Numbered from the stretch's first letter, positions 55,163 to 63,856 are shown. The stretch: 64,000 nt of DNA from Aestuariibius sp. HNIBRBA575 (GCF_040932005.1 NZ_CP162414.1:2941501-3005500), one strand, 5' to 3'. Made by a program: numbers and translations. The notes: generated by a model from the sequence alone, not told the origin.

Positions 55163-55981
55163 ATGGGTTTTCCCGGAACGTGGATGACAGAGAGCGAAAG
55201 CATGGTGTACCGGGTGGTGCCCAAATGCGCGTGCTCGACCATTGGCCAGATCATGTATTATTCCGACCAAGGCGAATTCTTTGATGGTGACATCCATGAC
55301 GCCACGGGAAACATGCACAAATGGTCGATGGAAAGCAGCCAACAGGCGATCACCGACAACGCCCAGTCCCACAAAAGCTATGCCTTCACCTGCGTGCGCA
55401 ATCCCTATACGCGCATCCTGTCGTCGTTCTTTGACAAAATCTGCGGCATTCAGCGCAATGGCCGCCGGTATCGGGGCAATCTGGTGCCGCTTTTGATCCA
55501 GAAATATGGGATCGAGGTGGGCGATCCGGATACGGGCTTTGAATTTGACCAAATCCAAAGTTTCCGCCGGTTTTTGCTGTTTGCGCGTGATACCATCCGT
55601 TGGCGCCGCCCGATGGAGCCTGACATCCATTGGTCCGCCATGTCCGGGCATGTGTCCACGTTCATCGTCAATGGCGGGCGCTACGATAATATTTTCTGGA
55701 CTGAATCGTTCAACGACGGGATGCAATCGGTGCTGGACGCCATCGAAACCCCGCATCAGGTCGATCTGGCCGCGATCCCACGTTTCAACGAAAGCGAAGG
55801 CCACGGCCCCAAACGGGCCCATCCGGTTGAGGATTATTTCGACGATCTGTCGATGCATCTGGTCTATGAAATCTACAAACGTGATTTCAACCTGTTCAAA
55901 TATGACTTTGAAAACCCAGGGAATAAAATGCCCATCGGCGAAATTGATCTGGACGAAGTCCACGCCAAACTGGGCGAATAA
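55163..55981 (+). CDS. Carbohydrate sulfotransferase family protein
   Basis: A protein of 272 residues of the sulfotransferase family 2 type. The 5'-phosphosulfate loop is VYRVVPKCACSTIGQIMYY near residue 15, the pattern of chondroitin/heparan-type enzymes. The 3'-phosphate loop is AFTCVRNPYTRILSSFFDKI near residue 75. Further: FRRFLLFARDTIRWRRPMEPDIHWSAM and a C-terminal YEIYKRDFNLFKYDF. It would transfer sulfate from PAPS to a glycan. ATG 55163 was preferred over GTG 55136 because GGAAGGG precedes it. It is divergent from the GT14 gene and 14 bp before tag. Confidence 0.82.
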   Translation: MGFPGTWMTESESMVYRVVPKCACSTIGQIMYYSDQGEFFDGDIHDATGNMHKWSMESSQQAITDNAQSHKSYAFTCVRNPYTRILSSFFDKICGIQRNGRRYRGNLVPLLIQKYGIEVGDPDTGFEFDQIQSFRRFLLFARDTIRWRRPMEPDIHWSAMSGHVSTFIVNGGRYDNIFWTESFNDGMQSVLDAIETPHQVDLAAIPRFNESEGHGPKRAHPVEDYFDDLSMHLVYEIYKRDFNLFKYDFENPGNKMPIGEIDLDEVHAKLGE

Positions 55982-55995
55982 GGCCGGGTTTCATC

Positions 55996-56661
55996 ATGCG
56001 TAGTTTCGACGCCATTTTTGATATCGCAGCGGATCGCAAAGGTGGCACTGCGATATTAGAAACCCTGTTAGAACGGCCCAAAACTCCGGCGGATATTCGA
56101 CAAATCCCCGATGATCACTGGCTGGCGGCGATGGCGCGCGGGGTGTTTCAGGCTGGGTTTAGCTGGAAAGTGATCGACGCCAAATGGCCCGGTTTTGAAA
56201 CCGCATTTCAGGGGTTTGACCCTGCCCCGGTCGCGTTTTACCACGACGAAGATATCGACCGCCTGATATCAGACAAAGGCATTGTGCGTCACGGCCCGAA
56301 AATTCAGTCGGTGATCGAAAACGCGCGGTTTGTGATGGATATCGCCAATGAACACGGATCGTTTGGCGCGTTTGTTGCCGAATGGCCAGACGATGATTTT
56401 GTCGGTCTGACGAGCGTGTTGAAAAAACGTGGATCGCGGCTGGGCGGCAATACCGGCCCTTATATGTTGCGATCCATGGGCGTCGACAGTTTCATCCTGT
56501 CGCGTGATGTGGTTGGGCGGCTGGTTGCCGAAGGCGTGATCGACAAAACGCCCACATCCCAAAAAGCGCTGAAAGCCACCCAAGCGGCATTCAACACATG
56601 GCGATCCCAATCAGGCCGAAGCCTGACCGAAATCAGCCGTGTTTTAGCGATGAGCCTGTAG
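55996..56661 (+). CDS. tag: DNA-3-methyladenine glycosylase I-like protein
   Basis: A protein of 221 residues of the HhH-GPD superfamily Tag group. Seen: WLAAMARGVFQAGFSWKVIDAKWPGFETAFQGFDP near residues 43-77 (the Trp/Glu base pocket), ISDKGIVRHGPKIQSVIENARFV and LRSMGVDSFILSRDVVGRL. The zinc-binding Cys/His set of E. coli Tag is not evident. It removes alkylated adenine from DNA. It follows the sulfotransferase by 14 bp and converges on the adenosine kinase gene with 2 bp between. Confidence 0.8.
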   Translation: MRSFDAIFDIAADRKGGTAILETLLERPKTPADIRQIPDDHWLAAMARGVFQAGFSWKVIDAKWPGFETAFQGFDPAPVAFYHDEDIDRLISDKGIVRHGPKIQSVIENARFVMDIANEHGSFGAFVAEWPDDDFVGLTSVLKKRGSRLGGNTGPYMLRSMGVDSFILSRDVVGRLVAEGVIDKTPTSQKALKATQAAFNTWRSQSGRSLTEISRVLAMSL

Positions 56662-56663
56662 GT

Positions 56664-57662
56664 TTACGCAGAAACCAAGCTAAGATCGCGCAGCATTGCC
56701 AACAGGTTACGATCCGCGCGTGGGCCCATGTGACGGATCACTTCACCAGCGACGGCACAGCCCATTTCACCGCAGGTCCGCATATCCGCCCCAGTGGCCA
56801 AACCATATAGGAACCCGGCGGCGAACCCGTCGCCCGCGCCGGTTGCATCAACGGGCACAATCCGTTCAACCGGGACGTCATCGCGATTGCCATCTGCCAC
56901 GATTGTCACGCCTTCGCCGGACCGTGTGCAGGCCACCAACGAACAGATCGCGGCGGTTTTGGCCAGCGCATCTTCTAAATCATCCGTTTCGTACAATGAC
57001 CGGATTTCGGCTTCGTTGCCGATCACGTAATCCAGTTCGTTTTCGATCAAGCTCAGGAAATCGGCGCGGTGACGTTCAACGCAGAACGGATCAGAAATGG
57101 CGATCCCGGCCTTGCCACCGGCGGCGCGACAGGCGCGCGCCATGGTGATGAACGCCTCTTTGCCTTTGTCTTTGTCGAACAGATACCCTTCGAGGAAAAC
57201 GATTTCCGCGTTGCCGGCCACGTCTGCATCCACATCCTGAGGGCCAAGTTCGGCAGAAATGCCCAAATAGGTGTTCATCGACCGTTCACCGTCGGGGGAC
57301 ACAAAAATCATCGACCGCGACGTGGGCAGCGCGCCGTTTGGCACAGGCGCGTTGATGAATTTGGTGCCATCGGCCTCCATCGCTTGGGCATAAAACTGAC
57401 CCAACGCATCATCGCTAACACGGCCGACAAACCCGGTGCGCAGCCCCAGATTACCGATCCCGGCCAATGTGTTGGCCACAGACCCACCCGCGGCTTGTTT
57501 GCGGTTTTCCATCGCCCCATAAAGCACCTCTGCGCGGTCCCTTTCGACCAGCTGCATGATGCCTTTTTCGATGCCCATTAGATCCAAGAAGCTGTCATCG
57601 GCCGTGGTCAACACGTCCACAACGGCATTGCCGATGCCAACGATTTGGTAGGTTTTAGTCAT
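56664..57662 (-). CDS. PfkB-family adenosine kinase-like sugar/nucleoside kinase
   Basis: A protein of 332 residues. The first PfkB signature is in KQAAGGSVANTLAGIGNLGLRTGFVGRV near residue 55, and the second, with the catalytic Asp, in VPVDATGAGDGFAAGFLYGLATGA near residue 275. The N-terminal IVGIGNAVVDVL is typical of the adenosine kinase group in alphaproteobacteria. It phosphorylates adenosine or a related nucleoside or sugar with ATP. The start at 57662 overlaps the nth 3' end by 8 bp. Confidence 0.85.
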   Translation of the reverse strand: MTKTYQIVGIGNAVVDVLTTADDSFLDLMGIEKGIMQLVERDRAEVLYGAMENRKQAAGGSVANTLAGIGNLGLRTGFVGRVSDDALGQFYAQAMEADGTKFINAPVPNGALPTSRSMIFVSPDGERSMNTYLGISAELGPQDVDADVAGNAEIVFLEGYLFDKDKGKEAFITMARACRAAGGKAGIAISDPFCVERHRADFLSLIENELDYVIGNEAEIRSLYETDDLEDALAKTAAICSLVACTRSGEGVTIVADGNRDDVPVERIVPVDATGAGDGFAAGFLYGLATGADMRTCGEMGCAVAGEVIRHMGPRADRNLLAMLRDLSLVSA

Positions 57663-58302
57663 GGGTTTTGTCCTCAAATTGACAGAGATCGCGGATGATG
57701 CAGGCCCCACATTTGGGTTTGCGCGCGACACAGATATAGCGGCCATGCAGGATCAGCCAATGATGTGCATGGTGTTGAAAATCAACGGGAATGTTGTCTT
57801 CGATGGCGCGTTCGACCGCGTCCACGTTTTTCCCCGGACAGATGCCAGACCGGTTGCCAACACGGAAAATATGGGTGTCCACGGCTTGGGCTGGATGCCC
57901 CCACCACATGTTCAACACCACATTGGCCGTTTTACGACCAACCCCGGGCAGCCCCACCAGCGCGTTACGTGAATTGGGCACTTGGGATCCGTATTGATCG
58001 ACCAGAATCTGGCTCATTTTGATGACGTTTTTGGCCTTTTGACGGAACAACCCAATGGTTTTGATATGTTCGATCAGGCCGTCTTCGCCCAGTTCCAGCA
58101 TTTTTTCCGGCGTATCGGCGATTTTGAACAACGCTTCGGTGGCTTTGTTCACGCCGACATCAGTGGCTTGCGCGGACAGCGCAACCGCGACCACCAGCGT
58201 ATAGGCGTTCGTGTGGTTCAACTCTCCTTCGGGCTCTGCCTCGGAGGATTGGAAACGCGTAAACACGTCGCGCAGGGTGTTATAGTCCATCTGTTTGATC
58301 AT
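57655..58302 (-). CDS. nth: Endonuclease III
   Basis: A protein of 215 residues. It is a bifunctional glycosylase/AP lyase for oxidised pyrimidines. Seen: the helix-hairpin-helix LPGVGRKTANVVLN with catalytic K124, catalytic D142 in AVDTHIFRVGNR, and the [4Fe-4S] ligands C191, C198, C201 and C207. The start at 58302 (MIKQMDYN) or 58290 is preferred over 58344. It is 42 bp after the desaturase on the same strand and overlaps the kinase by 8 bp. Confidence 0.95.
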   Translation of the reverse strand: MIKQMDYNTLRDVFTRFQSSEAEPEGELNHTNAYTLVVAVALSAQATDVGVNKATEALFKIADTPEKMLELGEDGLIEHIKTIGLFRQKAKNVIKMSQILVDQYGSQVPNSRNALVGLPGVGRKTANVVLNMWWGHPAQAVDTHIFRVGNRSGICPGKNVDAVERAIEDNIPVDFQHHAHHWLILHGRYICVARKPKCGACIIRDLCQFEDKTHD

Positions 58303-58344
58303 GGCGCCTGCTATGCATTGTTCGCCACGATTGGGCAAGATCAC

Positions 58345-59238
58345 TCAGAAATCGGCGACATACTGCTTTGTAAAGGCCACATATCCCGGTTCCGTGTGGA
58401 TCAGGTGATCTTTGGTCAGCACATGCAGCTGCGGCAACAGGTAGAACGGCACGTTGGGGAACACGTGATGTTCGACGTGATAGGGCATATTCCACGCGAC
58501 AAACCGGATGATCCGATTGGTATATGTGGTGCGGGTATTGTCGAACATATTGGCCAATTGTGGGCACCGCCCGTGTTCGGCCAACAGGTACAGCCGCAAC
58601 GCAGGTTGCGCGATCAGCGCGGGCAAAATCCACACCCAAAACAGTAGGGTCGTAAACGCAAAGCTAAGTGCGGCCAGCGCGTAAAGCCCCAGCATGATCC
58701 GCGCCTCTTTGGTGATGCGACCTACGGCACGGGGTGGCAAATACGGCCCAGATGCACGCCCGAGCGCATTGATCACAATCTGTTTGATCTGACTGATCCA
58801 CACCGGAATGCCCGACACATGCATGATCCAACGCGCCCACGTATCCGGTTTGTCACCCGCTTCGCCATGGCCCAGTTCGGGGTCTTTGCCGGGGATATTG
58901 GTATGGCGATGATGGGCCAGATGGAAATAGCGGAACCATTCAAACGGCAATAGGATCATCACCCCGCAACACCGCCCGACCCATTCGTTTAACACCTCAT
59001 TGGCAAAGGGTGTTTTGTGGGTCGCTTCGTGTTCCAAGGTGAACAGAAACACGATCAACACGCCTTGGAGCGGCAGCAACAGCCCCCAGAACGGGGCCTG
59101 CAACGCGATGTAGAGGCCAAACAGACTGATCAGCCCGACATGACCGGCCAAATGCACCATCCCTGCCCGATCTGATTTTTCCACCAGACGTCGTGCGACA
59201 TCCGGGTCCAATGATTTCAAAAACGCTTTGTGATCCAT
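58345..59238 (-). CDS. Membrane fatty acid desaturase family protein
   Basis: A protein of 297 residues with four to five membrane helices and three His boxes: HEATH (70-74), HLAHHRH (106-112) and HVEHH (near 254-258). These bind the di-iron centre. Members desaturate or hydroxylate acyl or related lipid substrates with O2; the exact substrate is not visible. It is divergent from the Ada-like gene, with 102 bp between starts. Confidence 0.88.
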   Translation of the reverse strand: MDHKAFLKSLDPDVARRLVEKSDRAGMVHLAGHVGLISLFGLYIALQAPFWGLLLPLQGVLIVFLFTLEHEATHKTPFANEVLNEWVGRCCGVMILLPFEWFRYFHLAHHRHTNIPGKDPELGHGEAGDKPDTWARWIMHVSGIPVWISQIKQIVINALGRASGPYLPPRAVGRITKEARIMLGLYALAALSFAFTTLLFWVWILPALIAQPALRLYLLAEHGRCPQLANMFDNTRTTYTNRIIRFVAWNMPYHVEHHVFPNVPFYLLPQLHVLTKDHLIHTEPGYVAFTKQYVADF

Positions 59239-59340
59239 TTCGAAACGCTATCACGGCATTTTCGGACCACGCCAGATCAGAAATTTGACAATGCGCAAAT
59301 TTCGGGTCGCTTCGATTGTGTGAACCCCTATTTTGGTCCC

Positions 59341-60195
59341 ATGGAAAATGTCAGCGAATACCACTTTCATGTGATGCGGCGCGCCATCGATCTGATTGAT
59401 GCCGCCGAAGCCCCCCTGTCGCTTGAACATCTGGCGGCCCAGATGAACATGTCACCGGCCCATTTTCAGCGCCTGTTTAGCGCCTGGGTCGGCGTGTCTC
59501 CGAAACGGTTTCAGCAATATCTGACGCTGGGCCATGCCAAATCATTGCTGCGGGACCGATTCACGACACTGGAAACGTCCAACGCATTGGGATTGTCCGG
59601 CTCAGGCCGCCTGCATGATCTGTTTGTCCGCTGGGAAGCCATGAGCCCCGGCGAATATGCCCGCAACGGCGCAGGCCAGACCATCCGCTGGGGCTGGTTT
59701 GACAGTCCGTTTGGGCAAAGCTTGGTCATGGGCACCTCAAAGGGCGTCTGCGGCATCGGCTTTGCATCCGAAGCGGGCGAAGAAGCGACCATGCTGGACC
59801 TGACGTCGCGTTGGCCCAACGCCCAATTTGTCGAAGACCCCGACATGCTGCGCCCGTGGGTTTTGTCGGCCTATGGCGCGCGCCCCACCAATGAACCTAC
59901 CCCGCTTTATCTGATCGGCAGCCCCCTACAGATCAAAGTCTGGGAAGCGTTGCTGCAAATCCCGTCCGGCAACGTGACCACCTATAGCGAAATTGCCGGC
60001 CATATCGGCAAACCCCGCGCCGTGCGGGCGGTGGGGACGGCCGTTGGGCGCAATCCGATTTCGTGGTTGATCCCCTGCCACCGCGCGGTGCGCAAATCCG
60101 GCGGATTGGGGGGCTATCACTGGGGGCTGCCGGTGAAACGCGCCTTGCTGGCGCGCGAAACCGCCCAATCTGATTCATTGGACCCGACCGGGTAA
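59341..60195 (+). CDS. AraC-type HTH fused to methylated-DNA-cysteine methyltransferase (Ada-like)
   Basis: A protein of 284 residues. The N-terminal about 100 residues form an AraC HTH (LEHLAAQMNMSPAHFQRLFSAWVGVSPKRFQQYLTLGHAK). The C-terminal half is an O6-alkylguanine transferase with the acceptor Cys in WLIPCHRAVRKSGGLGGYHWGL, and GNVTTYSEIAGHIGKPRAVRAVGTAVGRNPI. The N-terminal zinc/methylphosphotriester Cys domain of true Ada is absent, so it may repair and regulate but not sense phosphotriesters. ATG 59341 was chosen over an upstream start at 59230 that would run into the divergent gene. Confidence 0.9.
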   Translation: MENVSEYHFHVMRRAIDLIDAAEAPLSLEHLAAQMNMSPAHFQRLFSAWVGVSPKRFQQYLTLGHAKSLLRDRFTTLETSNALGLSGSGRLHDLFVRWEAMSPGEYARNGAGQTIRWGWFDSPFGQSLVMGTSKGVCGIGFASEAGEEATMLDLTSRWPNAQFVEDPDMLRPWVLSAYGARPTNEPTPLYLIGSPLQIKVWEALLQIPSGNVTTYSEIAGHIGKPRAVRAVGTAVGRNPISWLIPCHRAVRKSGGLGGYHWGLPVKRALLARETAQSDSLDPTG

Positions 60196-60311
60196 ATCGG
60201 CGGATTTCTGCGGTTTTCCGCTGATTATCAGAGTGATATTGGATAACAGCGCGTTCCGACCGATATGATTGGAGCAAGCGCCTAATGCGCGTCACAATTT
60301 TGGAAAGACCC

Positions 60312-60977
60312 ATGATGATTATTCGCAAATCGATGATCCTTGCCGCTGTATCCGCCTTGGCATTGACCGCCTGTAACGGCGTAGAAGACCTGCGTGACCC
60401 CAACAACCCCAACCGCAACACCCAAACCGGCGCTTTGGTTGGCGCAGGTATCGGTGCGCTGGTGGGCGTGGCTGCGGGTGATGACGCCGAAGAACGCCGT
60501 CGCGGTGCTGTGATTGGCGCTGCACTGGGCGCGGGCCTGGGGGCCATTGGTGGCGCTGAACTGGACCGCCAAGAGGCTGATCTGCGCGCGCAAATGGGGT
60601 CAAACGTCGATATCCGCAACACAGGCCAGGAACTGATCGTGACCCTGCCGCAGGACATCCTGTTTGCAACCGACAGCGCAACGCTGACTGGCGGGCTGCA
60701 ATCTGACCTGCGCACGCTGTCCTCTAGCCTGAACAACTATCCCAACACCACCGTCAACGTGATCGGCCATACCGATAATGTCGGCGATGCAAATTATAAC
60801 CAAAGCCTGTCCCAGCGGCGCGCCCAAGCCGTGACCTCTGTGCTGATCAGCTCTGGTGTGTCAGCGGCCCGTATCCGGTCCTTTGGCCGCGGCGAAGATG
60901 CCCCTGTGGCGTCCAACCTGACGGTTGAGGGCCGTCAACAAAACCGCCGTGTGGAAATCATCATCACACCGAACTAA
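60312..60977 (+). CDS. OmpA-family lipoprotein (YiaD-like)
   Basis: A protein of 221 residues. Residues 1-20 are a lipoprotein signal ending LTAC. A glycine-rich repeat follows (TGALVGAGIGALVGVAAGDD and AVIGAALGAGLGAIGG, near 38-85). The C-terminal OmpA domain (about 105-221) has ILFATDSATLTGG, VIGHTDNVGDANYNQSLSQRRAQAV and the Asp and Arg that bind peptidoglycan. It ties the outer membrane to the wall. GGAAAG precedes the start. It ends with a clear terminator. Confidence 0.93.
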   Translation: MMIIRKSMILAAVSALALTACNGVEDLRDPNNPNRNTQTGALVGAGIGALVGVAAGDDAEERRRGAVIGAALGAGLGAIGGAELDRQEADLRAQMGSNVDIRNTGQELIVTLPQDILFATDSATLTGGLQSDLRTLSSSLNNYPNTTVNVIGHTDNVGDANYNQSLSQRRAQAVTSVLISSGVSAARIRSFGRGEDAPVASNLTVEGRQQNRRVEIIITPN

Positions 60978-60997
60978 GCTGCTGTGTTAGCAGGTTC

Positions 60998-61030
60998 AAA
61001 GGCCGCCAGCACCCGCTTGGCGGCCTTTTT
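60998..61030 (+). terminator. Intrinsic terminator of the OmpA-like gene
   Basis: AAGGCCGCCA pairs with TGGCGGCCTT over 9 nt, followed by T residues. Confidence 0.88.
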
Positions 61031-61230
61031 GCAGAACATGCGCATGTTTGACGTGCAGGTGCACCGTTTATGGGCCGCATCACGCGATACCGCCCCAAAG
61101 TCAGGCATTTCTGCCCAAGACCGGATATTGAACATGCCCCGCCTTTATGCTTGCAATGCGAACGTTGCAGGCATTGCAAAACACAGTTTTCAAGTTCAAC
61201 GATTTTGTTGCACACGAAAGGGTCAGGCAG

Positions 61231-61662
61231 ATGAAGTTTGAGATCGACGTTATAGGCCACAGCCTGACCGATGGCGAAATTACCGCCTTTGAGGCAGGTG
61301 CTAAGGTACGTCTCCCACCTCAGTACAGAGATTTCCTAAAGGGTAAGAACGGCTTCTTGCCTTTGCAAATGATTTGTCCAGATACGGGATTTGACGCGGA
61401 CTTGTCCGTGTTCTTTCCGTTATTTTCGATGAACAAGCGCACCACAGTCAACACCGTAGAATGCGTAAATGACCTGATTTGGTTTGCTATTGATAGCGGT
61501 GGTGGTCGGTATGGCTTGGCTCATACAGGGCGGAACTTTGGAAAAGTATTCTGGTTCGACCTTCCCCATAGTGACATTGAGCAACCCATGTCTTCAGATT
61601 GTGAAATTGTTGCTGACACCTTTAATGCTTTCATTGAGAGTCTGATCCCAATGGTTGATTAG
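61231..61662 (+). CDS. SMI1/KNR4 (SUKH) domain protein
   Basis: A protein of 143 residues with the SUKH pattern: ITAFEAGAKVRLPPQYRDFLKGKNGFLPLQMICPDTG near residues 18-54, VNDLIWFAIDSGGGRYGLAH, and GKVFWFDLPHSD. In bacteria this fold is common among immunity proteins of polymorphic or contact-dependent toxins. No toxin gene is seen beside it. Its codons are more AT-rich (TTT, GAT, ATT, AAT) than those of neighbours, a hint of transfer. The ribosome site is modest (AGG). The gap 60978-61230 before it holds a terminator and nothing else I can support. Confidence 0.75.
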   Translation: MKFEIDVIGHSLTDGEITAFEAGAKVRLPPQYRDFLKGKNGFLPLQMICPDTGFDADLSVFFPLFSMNKRTTVNTVECVNDLIWFAIDSGGGRYGLAHTGRNFGKVFWFDLPHSDIEQPMSSDCEIVADTFNAFIESLIPMVD

Positions 61663-61798
61663 GTTCTGGCGCGTTGCGGCATACCTTGCATCCCGCGCAA
61701 ATGTCCGTTTTTCACTTTGACCCGTTTGCGCCACAACACTCAAAGCCTCCCGACGTTCAACTCTTTTTCGCATTCACAGCTTGCGGCATATTCTGTCC

Positions 61799-61815
61799 GG
61801 TCATATGATTTGACC
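61799..61815 (+). promoter_or_regulatory. Inverted repeat upstream of the GntR gene
   Basis: GGTCA and TGACC flank 7 nt, ending 19 bp before the GntR ATG. The pattern resembles FadR/LldR-type half-sites and may be autoregulatory. Confidence 0.35.
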
Positions 61816-61834
61816 AATTCAAACGTGGAACATC

Positions 61835-62602
61835 ATGCCCTTTCAACCCGTCCAGCCCGAAAAGTTGTCAAATTCTGTTGTGCGTCAGATCGAATTGCTG
61901 ATCCTGCGCGGCATTTTGCGTCCGGGCGAACGGTTGCCATCGGAACGCGAACTTAGCGAACGCATGCATGTATCACGACCGTCATTGCGCGAAGCCTTGG
62001 CAGAATTGCAGGAACGCGGCCTGCTGACATCGCGGGCAGGTGCGGGTGTTTATGTGGCAGATGTGCTGGGATCGGCGTTTTCTGATGCGCTGGTACAGCT
62101 GTTTTCATCCCATGACGAAGCAGTGTTTGACTACATCGCCTTTCGCCGCGACATGGAAGGCCTGGCCGCAGAACGCGCCGCCCAATATGGGTCCGCGACC
62201 GATCTGAAAGTCATCGACACGATTTTTAACAAAATGGAAGCCGCCCATTCCAAACGCAACCCCGCCGAAGAGGCTGGGCTGGACGCGGATTTTCATCTGT
62301 CGATCATCGAAGCCAGCCACAATGTGGTGATGCTGCATATGATGCGATCCATGTATCAGCTGCTGCGCGAAGGCGTGTTCTATAATCGCCGTATCATGTT
62401 TCAACAGCGCGCCACGCGCGGCACATTGCTGGAACAACACAGGGCCATCAATGTTGCGCTACAAGGGCGGGATGCCGTAGGGGCCCGCAATGCAGTTGAG
62501 GCGCACCTGAATTTCGTCGATCAATGCCTGACAGATAAACAAAAATCTGACCGCAACGAAGCCGTCGCTCAACAGCGGTTTGACCACGAATCCTCTCGTT
62601 AA
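61835..62602 (+). CDS. GntR-family regulator, FadR/PdhR-type with FCD domain
   Basis: A protein of 255 residues. The winged HTH is at about 8-75 (QIELLILRGILRPGERLPSERELSERMHVSRPSLREALAELQERGLL). The FCD effector domain follows, with the metal-binding Asp/His set in DADFHLSIIEASHNVVMLHMM and EQHRAINVALQGRDAVGARNAVEAHLNF. Close types are PdhR, LldR and GlcC, which sense pyruvate, lactate or glycolate. It is monocistronic, with an inverted repeat before its start. It is one candidate regulator of glcDEF or of the TCA operators in this window; no direct evidence links them. Confidence 0.9.
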   Translation: MPFQPVQPEKLSNSVVRQIELLILRGILRPGERLPSERELSERMHVSRPSLREALAELQERGLLTSRAGAGVYVADVLGSAFSDALVQLFSSHDEAVFDYIAFRRDMEGLAAERAAQYGSATDLKVIDTIFNKMEAAHSKRNPAEEAGLDADFHLSIIEASHNVVMLHMMRSMYQLLREGVFYNRRIMFQQRATRGTLLEQHRAINVALQGRDAVGARNAVEAHLNFVDQCLTDKQKSDRNEAVAQQRFDHESSR

Positions 62603-62665
62603 CCTGATATTTTTTCGTCAAATGCCGTGAATGCGCTATACTGGGCCCATTCACAGGAGGCAGCG

Positions 62666-63784
62666 ATGAAGAATTTTGTAGCCGCGATTTTATTGTTTTT
62701 TTCGTCAATCGGAACTGCGCAAGCGCAAGACGTCTATCAGACGCCGGTCGGGATTTTATGCCTAGAAGGATGGATTACCGACGCGACCAATGCGTTAAAC
62801 CGGTACAATGGCAATGACACGTTTAACGCCAGCAAACCCTATCGGGTGAACCGATTTGGGTTCATTATGCCCGCAAATGGCCGGTCCAATTTTGACCCGG
62901 ACAATTGGGCGACCTTTGGCGCCAACCGCAATCAGTATATGTGGACGGCGTTATACACATCCGAGGCACAATATCCGATCTGGGATAAACCTGCCTATAA
63001 CGCTGCGCGTGTGCCGGGGCTGCGGTATTATGTGCGGGCCTGTGTTGCTGCGCAGGGCGTCACGCCAACACCCGCGCCTGTGACACCTGCCACACCAACA
63101 CCGCCACCCGTGCCAGCCACGCCCATCCCAGCCCCACCTGCGCCAGTTCCAGCGCCAGTACCAGCACCCGGCCTGACCACACAGGCGGATTGCCCGCCCA
63201 CTTGGGTGCCCATTGGCAGCTATCCAGGTGTATTGCTGGGCTGTAACTGTACCGCCACACTGATCAACCAAGGCACGCAGGTCTGGGGATCCGGCCCTTA
63301 TACCTATGATAGCAATCTATGCCGCGCTGCGGTTCATTCTGGGGCGATCCCGGCCACAGGCGGCATGATTTGGGCCACCACGGGCGGCGCGCAGCAATCT
63401 TATGTCGGCACCACCCGCAATGGCGTGACCACCAATGATTATGGTCCCTACCCAACAACCGGGATCATCCTGAACAGGCCCAATGCGCAGATCCGCCCAA
63501 TCGCCCTGCCGGCCTGTCCCGGCAGCATGACCAACCAAGCAGGCCCGCTGACATGTCACTGTGCCCCTTCCCGGTTTGGCACCAGCGGTATTTGGGGCAC
63601 GGGCACCTATACCTATGACAGCAACCTTTGCACGGCTGCGTTGCATGCGGGTGTTGTGGGGGATGCGGGCGGTCCGGTTTCCGTTCGCCCCATCCCAGAT
63701 GCCGGATCGTATACCGGGTCTATCCGCAATGGGGTCACATCCGCGGATTACGGCGCATGGCAAGGCGCGTTTGTGTTTGAATAA
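62666..63784 (+). CDS. Secreted protein with two LCCL domains
   Basis: A protein of 372 residues. A signal peptide (residues 1-20, ending AQAQ) and an unrecognised N-terminal domain of about 105 residues (LCLEGWITDATNALNRYNG to LRYYVRACVA) are followed by a Pro/Thr/Ala-rich linker (about 130-175). Two LCCL domains then follow. Each contains C-x-C, a WG-x-G-x-YTYDSNLC core, a basic A-A-x-H-x-G helix and a S-Y-x-G-x-x-RNGVT segment (near residues 215-275 and 310-370). AGGAGG precedes the ATG. LCCL modules bind lipopolysaccharide in animal proteins; the bacterial role is unknown. Confidence 0.82.
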   Translation: MKNFVAAILLFFSSIGTAQAQDVYQTPVGILCLEGWITDATNALNRYNGNDTFNASKPYRVNRFGFIMPANGRSNFDPDNWATFGANRNQYMWTALYTSEAQYPIWDKPAYNAARVPGLRYYVRACVAAQGVTPTPAPVTPATPTPPPVPATPIPAPPAPVPAPVPAPGLTTQADCPPTWVPIGSYPGVLLGCNCTATLINQGTQVWGSGPYTYDSNLCRAAVHSGAIPATGGMIWATTGGAQQSYVGTTRNGVTTNDYGPYPTTGIILNRPNAQIRPIALPACPGSMTNQAGPLTCHCAPSRFGTSGIWGTGTYTYDSNLCTAALHAGVVGDAGGPVSVRPIPDAGSYTGSIRNGVTSADYGAWQGAFVFE

Positions 63785-63797
63785 ATACAAAACAAAA

Positions 63798-63826
63798 AAC
63801 CCGGCACATCTGCGCCGGGTTTTTTA
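63798..63826. terminator. Bidirectional terminator between the LCCL gene and atpF
   Basis: AACCCGGC and GCCGGGTT pair over 8 nt, with six T on the plus strand and six on the minus strand. It lies between converging genes. Confidence 0.88.
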
Positions 63827-63856
63827 TCAGATTGGGTTGCCCCAGATCATATTTGC

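Noticed and set aside
60974..61135. 53-codon minus-strand frame over the OmpA-gene terminator
   Set aside because: It includes the terminator stem and has no convincing start context.
63060..63190. Repetitive CCAGCGCC-like sequence that could suggest a tandem repeat locus
   Set aside because: It encodes the Pro/Ala/Thr linker of the LCCL protein; low-complexity coding, not a separate repeat element.
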